From assembly GCF_001650195.1 (NCBI RefSeq), contig NZ_LXYR01000008.1, positions 1 through 64,000 of the forward strand: DNA of 64,000 nt, read 5' to 3'. Below the pieces are notes generated by a model. The model did no database searches, had not been told where the DNA came from, and saw nothing but the letters and a program-made list of their open reading frames with translations. Shown here one piece after another: positions 18,401 to 25,973 of the stretch. Origin of the DNA: Phormidesmis priestleyi BC1401 (GTDB taxonomy: Bacteria; Cyanobacteriota; Cyanobacteriia; Leptolyngbyales; Leptolyngbyaceae). The number at the start of each line of letters is the position of its first letter. Position 1 is the stretch's first letter. Both the position numbers and the translations under genes were made by a program.

Positions 18401-18619
18401 CACAAACTCAACGCGCACTTCTGTTTCGCCAACGTGAATCACATCATCTTCAGACGCGGCTCGACTTTCGCCCCAAATTGCCCACGAGATAGCCTCTAAT
18501 AATGACGATTTGCCCGCCCCATTTGACCCACACACGCAAGCGGTATGCAGCCCGCGAAAGTCGAGAGTGGCTGCACGATAGCTCAAAAAATTCTTGAGTG
18601 TGAGTTGCTGAGGAATCAT
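15401..18619 (-). CDS. sbcC: exonuclease subunit SbcC (SMC-like ATPase)
   Basis: A 1072-residue Rad50/SbcC ATPase, partner of the SbcD nuclease in opening hairpins and processing DNA ends. Walker A is GSNGAGKSS (residues 31-39). Long Gln-rich coiled coils flank a zinc hook CPLC (about residue 558, PPCPLCDRPL). The C-terminal half has the ABC signature YSGGEAFRV (about 975) and Walker B LQMLIVDEGFG (about 1006). The coiled coil is unusually rich in glutamine, with runs such as LQQQQQQQ. All catalytic motifs are present. No sbcD is adjacent. Two near-matches to the cyanobacterial LexA box lie 30-60 bases upstream of the start. It is convergent with glnB. Confidence 0.92.
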   Translation of the reverse strand: MIPQQLTLKNFLSYRAATLDFRGLHTACVCGSNGAGKSSLLEAISWAIWGESRAASEDDVIHVGETEVRVEFVFSIHQQTYRIIRTRQRGNGVALEFQIAHGEVKNQDAEIPRATAFRSLTEKGIRATQNLVLEHLKLDYDTFVNSAYLRQGRADEFMLKRPGDRKQILADLLKLQRYDELAEQAKDKSRQFKGQVELLERNLASIQQQLQQTEAIAQERIELELTLTQMQQQQTAYSDQLQNLLASQQHRQNAQQQLTWQQQQQRNLNQDCQRLQKELTQIDHQRQTLILLLQQEGTIASGYQQWQTLQMQEDTLAAKFQDHQVAQTKRQHYQQQQSAKLTHLQSQSQNLQAQRVALEQQSEEIQRTLSKAADIEAGVEHLRQARLELTQLDQLQMKVAPLLQRRQHLQSDLDRASTRLTARLDELRTSAHQLHTQQQRQPKLQRAVVEVATHIEELERLKLYQEQVREKGLERRSFMERLQAHQRDHEAQLAELDHKIRMLKQGTLGNQELGELERELSPDRGTDERSIESATQSVATLTQPSVLTPQNSSYPPCPLCDRPLDEPHWNLVLQKHEQQQQEVLDQIWVIREQLAVSEREIQVLRREYAELDTKLVQFGSALERRGQLQEQLQTTADVQKSLEQLTTESAQLEQQLHDRDYATEVQEELTLLDRSLQQLNYDEKDHALARGAVDRWRWAEIKLADVKQAQRRQAQITARQPELAAQLSQLDQQIEQLQADTAAGFGQSDRQIADIGYDLAQHNALRVALRQAQPWQLKLQELRQAQQQFPQVQQRLQDLAQTLQTRLHDLQTVSRHTQELVNYLEQTPDFSTQIQAIEQELQRQRQQLDQQLARLGRLQQQQQQQDALRIQDGDLRTQLKLARQQSRVYQELALAFGKNGIQALLIENVLPQLEATTNQILSRLSANQLHVQFVTQRTARSSKSSSKSARGITQNPKSLETLDILIADAHGTRPYETYSGGEAFRVNFAIRLALARLLSQRSGTALQMLIVDEGFGTQDQEGCDRLIAAINAIAPDFACILTVTHMPYFREAFQARIEVTKTSEGSQLMLCL

Positions 18620-18649
18620 TCAGAGCAAATTGCCCGACTGAGTAAATTG

Positions 18650-18679
18650 AGTACAAATGCACCGAAGTACACCCGCACT
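18650..18679 (-). promoter_or_regulatory. tandem LexA-like boxes upstream of sbcC (tentative)
   Basis: AGTACAAATGCACC (18650-18663) differs in one base from the published cyanobacterial LexA consensus RGTACNNNDGTWCB. AGTACACCCGCACT (18666-18679) differs in two. They are tandem, 16 bases apart, just before the sbcC start. SOS control of sbcC is plausible, but short near-matches also occur by chance. Confidence 0.3.
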
Positions 18680-18862
18680 TCTTGTAGTGTAGGCGTTAGA
18701 AGGGTTCGTCCGAAATAGTTTTAGAAAAATTCTCAAGAATTAGGGCGCGATCGAGCACTTCATACTCCGTTTGGGAGATTTTTCACTCATCAGGAACCTT
18801 GCCAAACTTCCCTCTGTCATTGACATCATCGCTACGAGATCAGACTCTCAAAGGACACGCAA

Positions 18863-19564
18863 ATGTTGAAATTCAGAAAATGGCAAACGGGGACTGTCTT
18901 GGCTCTCACATTGGGCATGACCTCCACAAGTCTGGCACCCTTTGCTTTGAGCAAAGCCGCAAACGCTGCGCCCTTGTTCCCTTCACAGCAATACCCTCAA
19001 TACCCTCAATATCCCTCGACTCAACAGGCGCAAACGGGTCAGGTCAGAATTCCGCGTGGCGCAGTTTTGCCCGTCACCTATGACAAAGATAGAATCATTG
19101 TTGCTCCTAACGAAACCAGTGCAGTCACGCTAAAGATTGCGAGAAACGTCCGCACTTCGTCAGGTTCGCTGTTGATTCCGGCTGGAAGTCAAGTAGAAGG
19201 CGAACTCAGACCGTCGCAAGGGGGCACTCAGTTCTTTGCGAAAACGTTGATTTTGACCAATGGCGATCGCCTCCCGATCGATGCCTATTCTAATGTCGTC
19301 ACTCGCAAAGAAACGATCAAAAAAGGAGCAGATGTAGGCACGATTTTGACCGGAGCCGGGATCGGCGCGGGTGCTGCTGCCATTATTGGAGGCATCACAG
19401 GCAATCGTCGCATTTCTAAAACCAATGTTTTGATCGGCGGCGGTTTGGGTGCGCTGGGTCAATTCTTGCTGCGACGCGGCAGTGCAGAGGTGCTGGTGGT
19501 CAACCCTCAAACCGATTTGGCGCTGACGTTGAATAGCTCTCTGGCGCTCAACCCGACTTACTAG
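18863..19564 (+). CDS. exported protein with VirB10/TrbI-like C-terminal region
   Basis: A 233-residue protein with a signal peptide ending near ANA (residue 35), then a short QYPQYPQYP repeat. The body (residues 58-150) reads like the beta-rich TrbI/VirB10 fold: IPRGAVLPVTYD, LLIPAGSQVEGELRP, LTNGDRLPIDAYS. A Gly/Ala-rich hydrophobic stretch follows at about 158-182 (GTILTGAGIGAGAAAIIGG), then a short C-terminal beta region. No other conjugation gene is near, so a role in DNA transfer is not supported; proteins of this type are common single genes in cyanobacteria. The start at 18863 is supported by AAAGGAC about seven bases upstream and by the signal peptide. Confidence 0.65.
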   Translation: MLKFRKWQTGTVLALTLGMTSTSLAPFALSKAANAAPLFPSQQYPQYPQYPSTQQAQTGQVRIPRGAVLPVTYDKDRIIVAPNETSAVTLKIARNVRTSSGSLLIPAGSQVEGELRPSQGGTQFFAKTLILTNGDRLPIDAYSNVVTRKETIKKGADVGTILTGAGIGAGAAAIIGGITGNRRISKTNVLIGGGLGALGQFLLRRGSAEVLVVNPQTDLALTLNSSLALNPTY

Positions 19565-19610
19565 GAATGAGTGATTAGATAGCTCGTCAAAACTCAACAT
19601 ACGCTAAGAT

Positions 19611-19641
19611 CCCTGGCTTCTTGTAGAAGTCGGGGCTTTTT
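19611..19641 (+). terminator. Rho-independent terminator after the VirB10-like gene
   Basis: CCCTGGCTTC (19611-19620) pairs over ten positions, two of them G-U, with GAAGTCGGGG (19626-19635) around a five-base loop, followed by CTTTTT. It lies 47 bases after the stop codon. Confidence 0.75.
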
Positions 19642-19830
19642 GATGCTTTGAAAGTCACGTAAGATATTTAAACGGTTCGGTGATTAACGACACAGCATTA
19701 AGGGCAAGCAGGATGTTTTGAATTTCTGATTCCATCATTAGTTTTTCATCGTAACGTGAACTTTATGAGTGCCTTTCAGATCTTTTATCATTAAATTTCT
19801 CAATCCTCCAATCATTATTTTAAGTATCTA

Positions 19831-20937
19831 ATGTCTCAAACTGTGGTGGTCAAAATTGGTACGTCTAGCCTGACTCAGCCTGAGACGGGTCAACTTGCGC
19901 TGTCAACGATCGCGGCGTTAGTTGAGGTTCTCAGCACCCTAAGACAGCAGGGAAATCGAGTCGTGCTAGTCTCATCGGGCGCGATCGGAGTGGGGTGCGC
20001 GAGGTTGGGGTTAACCGATCGTCCCAAAACGATCGCGCTTAAACAAGCGGTTGCCGCCGTTGGGCAAGGTCGCCTGATGCGAATTTATGATGACTTTTTT
20101 ACAGCCATGCAGCAGCCGATCGCGCAAGTGTTGTTGACTCGCGGCGACTTAGTTGAGCGAAGTCGCTATGTCAATGTCTACCGCACCTTTCAAGAGTTGC
20201 TGCAATTAGGAGTCGTTCCGATCGTCAATGAAAACGACACGGTTGCGGTGGATGAACTTAAATTTGGCGATAACGACACCCTATCCGCCCTAGTCGCCAG
20301 TTTGGTAGACGCAGATTGGTTGTTTTTGCTCACTGATGTCGATCGCCTCTATTCGGAAGATCCGCGCAGCAACCCCGATGCTCAACCGATTGCTCTAGTT
20401 CAAAATATGAAACAACTGGCGGACGTGCAGACCGGAAAGCCAGGCTCTCGCTGGGGCACAGGCGGCATGGTGACAAAAATTGCTGCTGCCCAGATTGCGA
20501 CAGGTGCCGGAGTGAGAACGGTGATCATGCAGGGGAAATCGCCGCTCAATCTCTTAAAGATCTTGGCAGGAGACGCGATCGGCACTCAATTTGAACCTCA
20601 GCCGCGTCCTTTCAACGCTCGTCAACGCTGGATCGCTCACGGGTTAATCTCAACTGGAAAGCTCTTATTAGACGAGGGAGCCGTCGAAGCCATCTGTAAA
20701 GCCGGAAAATCTCTGCTCGCTGCCGGAATTTTGCACGTCGAGGGCGAGTTTGAAAGCCACGATGCCGTAACCCTGTGCGATCGGGCGGGTCACGAAATCG
20801 CGAAAGGGCTAGTCAACTACAGCCGTGAAGAATTGCAGAAAATTCAGGGGCACCACTCCGAAAAGATTTCTGAAATCTTGGGATACTTGGGCGCGGACAC
20901 GATCGTGCATCGAGACAATTTGGTGTTGAATCAGTAG
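19831..20937 (+). CDS. proB: glutamate 5-kinase
   Basis: A 368-residue enzyme for the first step of proline synthesis, phosphorylating glutamate in the cytoplasm. The amino-acid kinase domain (about 1-250) has [11 protein letters not shown] at the N-terminus, [14 protein letters not shown], the substrate motif [25 protein letters not shown] (shown in part: [15 protein letters not shown]) and [17 protein letters not shown] domain follows at about 275-355 ([23 protein letters not shown]). Length and domain order fit the usual ProB. It is not next to proA here. It is convergent with the K+ channel gene, 23 bases apart. Confidence 0.95.
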   Translation: MSQTVVVKIGTSSLTQPETGQLALSTIAALVEVLSTLRQQGNRVVLVSSGAIGVGCARLGLTDRPKTIALKQAVAAVGQGRLMRIYDDFFTAMQQPIAQVLLTRGDLVERSRYVNVYRTFQELLQLGVVPIVNENDTVAVDELKFGDNDTLSALVASLVDADWLFLLTDVDRLYSEDPRSNPDAQPIALVQNMKQLADVQTGKPGSRWGTGGMVTKIAAAQIATGAGVRTVIMQGKSPLNLLKILAGDAIGTQFEPQPRPFNARQRWIAHGLISTGKLLLDEGAVEAICKAGKSLLAAGILHVEGEFESHDAVTLCDRAGHEIAKGLVNYSREELQKIQGHHSEKISEILGYLGADTIVHRDNLVLNQ

Positions 20938-20960
20938 GGACACCGACGAGAAAACTTCTC

Positions 20961-21893
20961 CTACTGGGATTCTATGTCGTGAAATCGACTGAAATCGATC
21001 GCGCGCCGTCCATCACTGCTATAGGTCAACATCTCGGCAAACTGCACATCCCATAAGATTTCTTGAGTCATATAAGAGTAGCGAGCATGAACGGTTTGGG
21101 CGACGGTTTCATCGACTCCGGTTAATGACACCACAATTTCTGTCGCGCGATCTCTGAGCGACTCTGGAGTTTCACCATAGAGCGGACTGCTTTCGTCGAT
21201 CGGGTGCATCGCCGTCCACGTCAGGTTAAACACGGGCGATTGAGGGCGACTGAGCGGCAAGTCATAAAAACGCCGCATGGTTTGACCTTCTTGAGTGACT
21301 TCATCGCGCACAACAAACACCCACAGTCGAGCTTCTAAAATTTGGTTGCCTCGCTCATTGGCGGTTCTAAACATCAGCGTCGGCACCCCGTTGTGAGGAG
21401 AAATGATGGCAAATCGACTGAATAAAATTCGTGCCGTCGGTCGAGCCAGTCGAGCAAATGCCAACCCGGTGATCACCGCCACGCCCAACAGCCCCAACAT
21501 CGCCTCGATCGAGACAATCACGTTGCCATAAAACGTCTTGGGTGAGATTGCGCCATACCCGATCGTGCCCATTGTCTGCACGCTGAAGAAAAAGGCATCC
21601 CAAAACGAGCCGGGTTGAGCGTTTGCAAGATTGTCGCCACCAATTAGATAAAGGCAAGCAAACACGGTGTTAGTGAACCCATAAAGCACCAGCGTTAGGG
21701 TAAAAAACCAGGACCAGGAGATCGTTAGCAGCAAATAATAAAGATCATTCCAAGGAGAACGCCTAATGCCGAGCCGCACCACATTGGTGTGTCCTTTCTC
21801 ATCTAACATTCGCTGTGGCGTAGGCGGCAAATTCTTCTGAGACTGCCGTTTGCCGAGCAAGTTACGAACAAACCGTTTGCTAGAGAGCTTCAT
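20961..21893 (-). CDS. inward-rectifier-type potassium channel (KirBac family)
   Basis: A 310-residue channel with two membrane helices (about residues 55-80 and 125-150) flanking a pore helix and the K+ selectivity filter TIGYG (QTMGTIGYGAISP, about residue 117). The C-terminal half is the immunoglobulin-like IRK domain (FSRFAIISPHNGVPTLMFRTANERGN, EARLWVFVVRDE, FYDLPL). An N-terminal slide-helix-like segment (SPWNDLYYLLL) precedes the first membrane helix. Filter and IRK domain are intact, so a working inner-membrane K+ channel is expected. Its last residues reach the proB end convergently, and the ggt gene lies upstream on the same strand with 44 bases between, so cotranscription is possible. 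Confidence 0.9.
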   Translation of the reverse strand: MKLSSKRFVRNLLGKRQSQKNLPPTPQRMLDEKGHTNVVRLGIRRSPWNDLYYLLLTISWSWFFTLTLVLYGFTNTVFACLYLIGGDNLANAQPGSFWDAFFFSVQTMGTIGYGAISPKTFYGNVIVSIEAMLGLLGVAVITGLAFARLARPTARILFSRFAIISPHNGVPTLMFRTANERGNQILEARLWVFVVRDEVTQEGQTMRRFYDLPLSRPQSPVFNLTWTAMHPIDESSPLYGETPESLRDRATEIVVSLTGVDETVAQTVHARYSYMTQEILWDVQFAEMLTYSSDGRRAIDFSRFHDIESQ

Positions 21894-21937
21894 AGGAATA
21901 GAGTCGCCTAGAGTTGCCCAAATCCTACCGCATTTCT

Positions 21938-23554
21938 TTAATAGGCTAGTGCGATCCCGTCGGCGCGAGGCTCTGAGGCTGCCATGAACACACCGTTTTG
22001 GCGCAGAATGATTTGTCCTCGACCAAATGCACTCGGTTCGGCACTAATCTGAATTTTATGGTGACGATCGCTCAATCCGACAGCGACATCTTGGGGAACA
22101 GTGTGTTCTAACAAGACGCGGTTTCCTTCCATCCACTGCCAGCGAGGAGCATCCAGCGCCGCCTGCGGGTTCATACCATAATCGACGAGATTGACAACCA
22201 TCTGCAAGTGTCCCTGCGGCTGCATCGGACCGCCCATGACTCCAAAGGGTCCGATCGCCCGTCCTTCTTGACTGAGAAACCCCGGAATAATCGTGTGAAA
22301 CGGTCGTTTCCCCGCCCCGATGTGATTGGGATGTCCGGCTTTTAATGAGAACCCTGTGGCGCGATTTTGCAGAGCAATCCCCGTTTCAGGAATCAAAACG
22401 CCGCTCCCAAAGCCCATAAAATTTGATTGAATGAATGACACCATCAAGTCGCCGTCAGACGCAGCCAGATAAACAGTGCCTCCTCTAGGAAGCCCAGCAG
22501 GAGCGATCGCCAGTGCCTCGTCCCCGATCAGGTGCCGTCGCTCTGCTGCATAAGATTTACTGAGTAAATGAGGAATTTCGACTGCCATAAATCGCGAGTC
22601 GGCGACGTGCTGATGGGCATCGACAAACCCTAGTTTCATTGCCTCAATTTGCAGGTGAAAACTCTCGATCGATTCACGGGGATAGCGTGACAGGTCAAAC
22701 CCTTCGAGAATATTGAGTGCCATCAACGTCGCGATTCCTTGACCGTTGGGCGGAATTTCCCAGACCGTGACTCCTCGATAATCGGTTGAAATCGGATCGA
22801 CCCAATCGGCTTGATGGGCTGCCAGATCTTCTAGGGTGAGCAATCCGCTAGTGTGAGCGGCAAAGTGGGCGATCGCCGCTGCCAATTCTCCCTGATAAAA
22901 AGACTCGCCGTTGCTGTGCGCGATCGATTTCAATGTTTTTGCATGAAGCGGGCTACTCCAAATCTCTCCGGCGTTCGGTGCCCGTCCATTAGGAAAAAAC
23001 ACCTGCTGGAAGGGCTGAAATTCTGCGCCCGTCAACGGCAGATAGACCCGTTCTGCCCGTTTCCAATCGCGTGCTGTCTCAGGAGACACCGGAAAACCCG
23101 ATTCTGCATAGCGAATAGCGGGTTCAAATAAGCGATCGAAGGGCAGTTTCCCCCAGCGCTTTGACAGGGTTTGCCACGCTGAGACTGCCCCCGGAACCGT
23201 CACTGTTGACCAGCCGAGAAACGGCATTTCTGCCAGTCCTGCATAGGGTTCTAGCGTCAAGCTCTGCGGACTTTTGCCCGACGCGTTCAAGCCGTGTAGT
23301 GCGCCATCCCACACCAGCGCAAACGCATCTGAGCCAATGCCGCTTGACGTAGGCTCAACCACGGTGAGGGCGATCGCCATTGCTAACGCTGCATCGATCG
23401 CATTGCCGCCCGATCGCAGCATTTCAAATCCCGCTAGGGTGGCTAAAGGTTGGCTCGTGGCGACAGCGGCTTGAGTGCCCATGATCACCCTTCGCCCAGA
23501 GGCGTAAGGATAGTGATTTAGGTTTTTAGCAACTCGGTTGAATACTTCAGACAT
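21938..23554 (-). CDS. ggt: gamma-glutamyltransferase
   Basis: A 538-residue enzyme of the Ntn-hydrolase type that splits or transfers the gamma-glutamyl group of glutathione and related compounds after autocleavage. The large-subunit start shows MGTQAAVATSQPLA and RSGGNAIDAALA. The cleavage-site Thr lies in RGGTVYLAASDGDLMVSF (about residue 350). GFGSGVLIPETG and GKRPFHTIIPG follow in the small subunit, with the late LEHTVPQDV. No evident signal peptide is present, so cytoplasmic action is more likely than periplasmic, as in several cyanobacterial GGT-like enzymes. The usual catalytic Thr region is clear, but subfamily (YwrD-like) is inferred from the shorter, signal-less form. Confidence 0.88.
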   Translation of the reverse strand: MSEVFNRVAKNLNHYPYASGRRVIMGTQAAVATSQPLATLAGFEMLRSGGNAIDAALAMAIALTVVEPTSSGIGSDAFALVWDGALHGLNASGKSPQSLTLEPYAGLAEMPFLGWSTVTVPGAVSAWQTLSKRWGKLPFDRLFEPAIRYAESGFPVSPETARDWKRAERVYLPLTGAEFQPFQQVFFPNGRAPNAGEIWSSPLHAKTLKSIAHSNGESFYQGELAAAIAHFAAHTSGLLTLEDLAAHQADWVDPISTDYRGVTVWEIPPNGQGIATLMALNILEGFDLSRYPRESIESFHLQIEAMKLGFVDAHQHVADSRFMAVEIPHLLSKSYAAERRHLIGDEALAIAPAGLPRGGTVYLAASDGDLMVSFIQSNFMGFGSGVLIPETGIALQNRATGFSLKAGHPNHIGAGKRPFHTIIPGFLSQEGRAIGPFGVMGGPMQPQGHLQMVVNLVDYGMNPQAALDAPRWQWMEGNRVLLEHTVPQDVAVGLSDRHHKIQISAEPSAFGRGQIILRQNGVFMAASEPRADGIALAY

Positions 23555-23715
23555 TCTCTAAACGGCTTCAAAAGGCTTACAGGGCTGACAGTTGTGGGAC
23601 TGAGCTATTTCTTCAAAGCTAGATCCACCTCTAACTTTGAAAATAATATCCTGCTTACGGCTGAATCAGGGTTTGAAGTCTAAAACCTGCTCAAATTTTG
23701 TCTAAAATATTGTTC

Positions 23716-24333
23716 TTAGACCCGCTCAAACATTCCCCAGGCTTGAGAAATCACCTTTCCGGCTGATTTTGCAAAAATAACGGCAAGCAGAACCCCGATC
23801 GCTGAATCTGGCAATGACGAATGGGTGAGGGCAACCAAGCCTGCCGCGATTAGCACCGAAACATTTGCAATGATGTCATTGCGAGAGCAAAGCCAAACAG
23901 AAGACATATTGATGTTATCAGTGCGGTGCCTGGTCAAAAGAAACAAGCAAAGTAAGTTCGCGCACAGTGCCACAGTCCCGATCGAACTCATGATCTCTAG
24001 CGTCGGTGTTGTATTGAAGGACAACTGATAGACCGCCCTAGAAAATACTACGATCGCAGAGATAAACATGATGCCCCCTTTTAACAAAGCAGAGCTTGCC
24101 TGTGCCCTTTGCCCTCGATTGATGACATAGAGACTACTGGCATAAGCGATCGCATCCCCCAACATATCAAGCGAATCTCCGGTCAAAGCTAGAGAATTTG
24201 CCAACACGCCAGATACAATCTCTATCCCAAACATCACCATGTTGATTGCTAGAACAATCCACAAAACTTTACTCTGATGTTGAGTCAGCTTCTCTAACTC
24301 ACAAGACTTTTTCTGACAGCATTCATCAGCCAT
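23716..24333 (-). CDS. cation diffusion facilitator-like metal transporter, short form
   Basis: A 205-residue membrane protein with about six hydrophobic helices. The N-terminus is Cys-rich (ECCQKKSC), suited to metal delivery. TM2 has the acidic metal site of CDF proteins, LTGDSLDMLGDA, and TM5 has CSRNDIIANVSV. The C-terminal cytoplasmic dimer domain of the standard CDF exporters is absent. It lies 115 bases downstream of the ArsR-type repressor on the same strand, and a palindrome-rich stretch stands before it. Efflux of zinc, cadmium or cobalt is likely; the exact metal cannot be read from sequence. Confidence 0.8.
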   Translation of the reverse strand: MADECCQKKSCELEKLTQHQSKVLWIVLAINMVMFGIEIVSGVLANSLALTGDSLDMLGDAIAYASSLYVINRGQRAQASSALLKGGIMFISAIVVFSRAVYQLSFNTTPTLEIMSSIGTVALCANLLCLFLLTRHRTDNINMSSVWLCSRNDIIANVSVLIAAGLVALTHSSLPDSAIGVLLAVIFAKSAGKVISQAWGMFERV

Positions 24334-24360
24334 TTTTAGCCTCTCAGTAGCTTAAACATT

Positions 24361-24428
24361 ATTACATTCAAAAGAACGTTAGATTGATAGTTTCAACTCT
24401 ACAATGTTCATACGAATGTTTGAATGAC
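24361..24428 (-). promoter_or_regulatory. candidate ArsR/SmtB-type operator before the metal transporter
   Basis: The stretch holds inverted elements typical of ArsR/SmtB operators: CATTCAAA and TTTGAATG facing each other about 50 bases apart, a central TTC-AAAA-GAA palindrome, and TTCA-N10-TGAA. They lie between the repressor stop (24449) and the transporter start (24333). The position fits control of the transporter by the upstream repressor. It is untested. Confidence 0.4.
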
Positions 24429-24448
24429 TTTTGAAAAAGATTGATTGC

Positions 24449-24814
24449 CTATACCCGACTGTTTTTCAGCACATAGCGCAAAACATCACTCACTAGCTGA
24501 TTGCGGAGCGAGTAGTAAGCGAGTTTGCCGTCATTCCGATGTTTGAGTATCTTCAAATCACGCAGTTTGCGAAGGTGGTGAGAGACAGCCGCGATCGGAA
24601 CACCTAAAATTGCAGCCAGATCACAGACGCAGAGTTCCTTGCCATCCTGAAGCGCGTAGAGAATCTTTAATCGGGATTTATCAGCAAGAGCAGTGAAGAT
24701 GATTTCTGCTTCTTCTAAAGAGTCAGTCATCAACAGATCAGCACGAACCTCAGCTACTACTTCATGGTTAAAGCAGCGCACCTGACAGAGATCATCTGAC
24801 TTAACGTTTGTCAC
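24449..24814 (-). CDS. ArsR/SmtB-family metal-sensing repressor (CadC-like)
   Basis: A 121-residue winged-helix repressor. The helix-turn-helix is VCDLAAILGVPIAAVSHHLRKL (about 63-84), with the wing HRNDGKLAYYSL. Four cysteines are placed as in CadC: Cys10 and Cys14 in the N-terminal arm (LCQVRCFNHE) and Cys62 and Cys64 at the start of the recognition region (ELCVCDL). This is the alpha3N thiolate site for soft metals such as Cd(II), Pb(II) or Zn(II). A second set of alpha5 ligands is not evident. It is followed by the CDF-like transporter, so the pair is a metal-resistance unit. Divergent from the SH3 protein gene. Confidence 0.88.
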   Translation of the reverse strand: MTNVKSDDLCQVRCFNHEVVAEVRADLLMTDSLEEAEIIFTALADKSRLKILYALQDGKELCVCDLAAILGVPIAAVSHHLRKLRDLKILKHRNDGKLAYYSLRNQLVSDVLRYVLKNSRV

Positions 24815-25044
24815 GATCGTAGACCAATAATAGAACGAGTTGACACCACGTCAGTTGTCCAATTTGATAGACAGGGTACACCCCATGCTACACATTGTTT
24901 CAATCGAAAGCCAGTCAGGATCTCGATCGCGCCTGTTGACTCAACGATCACAAACGCTCGGTTCGATCCGGAATGCTGACACGGGTTGGTGAATTTATGA
25001 TCATGAGGATATTCCACCCTTTTGTTGCGCGGCGGATACGCACC

Positions 25045-25908
25045 ATGACTTACCGAGCGTTGCTTCTCACCGGGGCTATGATTACAACGGTGGCTGTGAC
25101 TACACTAGCAGCGATGACATCTCAGTCTGTTCAAAAAACGGCGACCATTCAGGCATCGATCGCTCGGTTGGATGCTGCACCAATCGCAGACAGTCCGGCA
25201 GCTTCTCATGATAGCAATCCTGAGTTGAGCGACTTTCCGCACCAGAAAATCAACTTAGTCGATCAGTCAAATCAGTCTCCAGAGTTTGCTCAATTCATCC
25301 AGCAGTTTCGGCAAGCGGTGCAAAATCGGGACGCTCAGTTTATCCGCGATCGTGTCACTTCTAAAACCGAGTTTGATTTTGGCAAACACCGATCGATTAA
25401 TTATCTCAATCCTGATAATCCTCAGTCGCCGTTTTGGTCACAGCTAGAAAAAGCGATCGCACCAGGATGCACTGACGAAGCAAACACAGCACTGCCTCAG
25501 ACTCCGCCCAAAGGAACCGTTTTCTCATGCTCGACTGTGTTTCGGCAATTTGAAGGGGCTAGAAATGCGCCTGCCAACCAAAAAATATCCGTTTCTGAAA
25601 CCTCGATCGTCGTAGTCGGAAACGGCGTGAACGTCCGGTCAGAACCCGAACAAAAGGCTCCGGTAATTGCGCTCTTGTCAGATGAGATTGTGACATTCGA
25701 TCGTGACACGTTTGAGAAATCCCCAATGCAAATTCAGCAAACCACGCTAGAGCCAGACAATCTCGACGGCTGGACACCTGTGATTTTGCCCAACGACAAA
25801 CGCGGCTATGTCTCAAATCGGTTTGCCTATCGACCGCTCGGATATCGTGCCATTTTTGCTAACCCTGACGGACGTTGGATGATGCAGGCGTTTGTGTCAG
25901 GAGACTGA
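25045..25908 (+). CDS. exported SH3b-domain protein
   Basis: About 287 residues from the Met of MTYRAL; an upstream Met at 24973 would put charged residues before the signal peptide and is less likely. A hydrophobic export segment (LLLTGAMITTVAVTTLAAM) is followed by a helical region (residues 80-140) and a bacterial SH3 domain at about 185-265 (VVGNGVNVRSEPEQKAPVIALL, DGWTPVILPNDKRGYVSNRFAY). The SH3 part begins with the typical NVRSEP motif. Its neighbours do not reveal a partner. The likely place is periplasm or cell wall. The SagB-type gene follows 65 bases downstream. Confidence 0.75.
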   Translation: MTYRALLLTGAMITTVAVTTLAAMTSQSVQKTATIQASIARLDAAPIADSPAASHDSNPELSDFPHQKINLVDQSNQSPEFAQFIQQFRQAVQNRDAQFIRDRVTSKTEFDFGKHRSINYLNPDNPQSPFWSQLEKAIAPGCTDEANTALPQTPPKGTVFSCSTVFRQFEGARNAPANQKISVSETSIVVVGNGVNVRSEPEQKAPVIALLSDEIVTFDRDTFEKSPMQIQQTTLEPDNLDGWTPVILPNDKRGYVSNRFAYRPLGYRAIFANPDGRWMMQAFVSGD

Positions 25909-25973
25909 TTTATCGCGCAATCGACTCAAACCCGTGGCAAGATCAAAGGCAACGCCTACCAGACTTGACTCTT

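Noticed and set aside
18863..19564. Evidence for a conjugation system from the VirB10/TrbI-like protein
   Set aside because: No other type IV secretion gene is present, and lone proteins of this type occur in many cyanobacteria.
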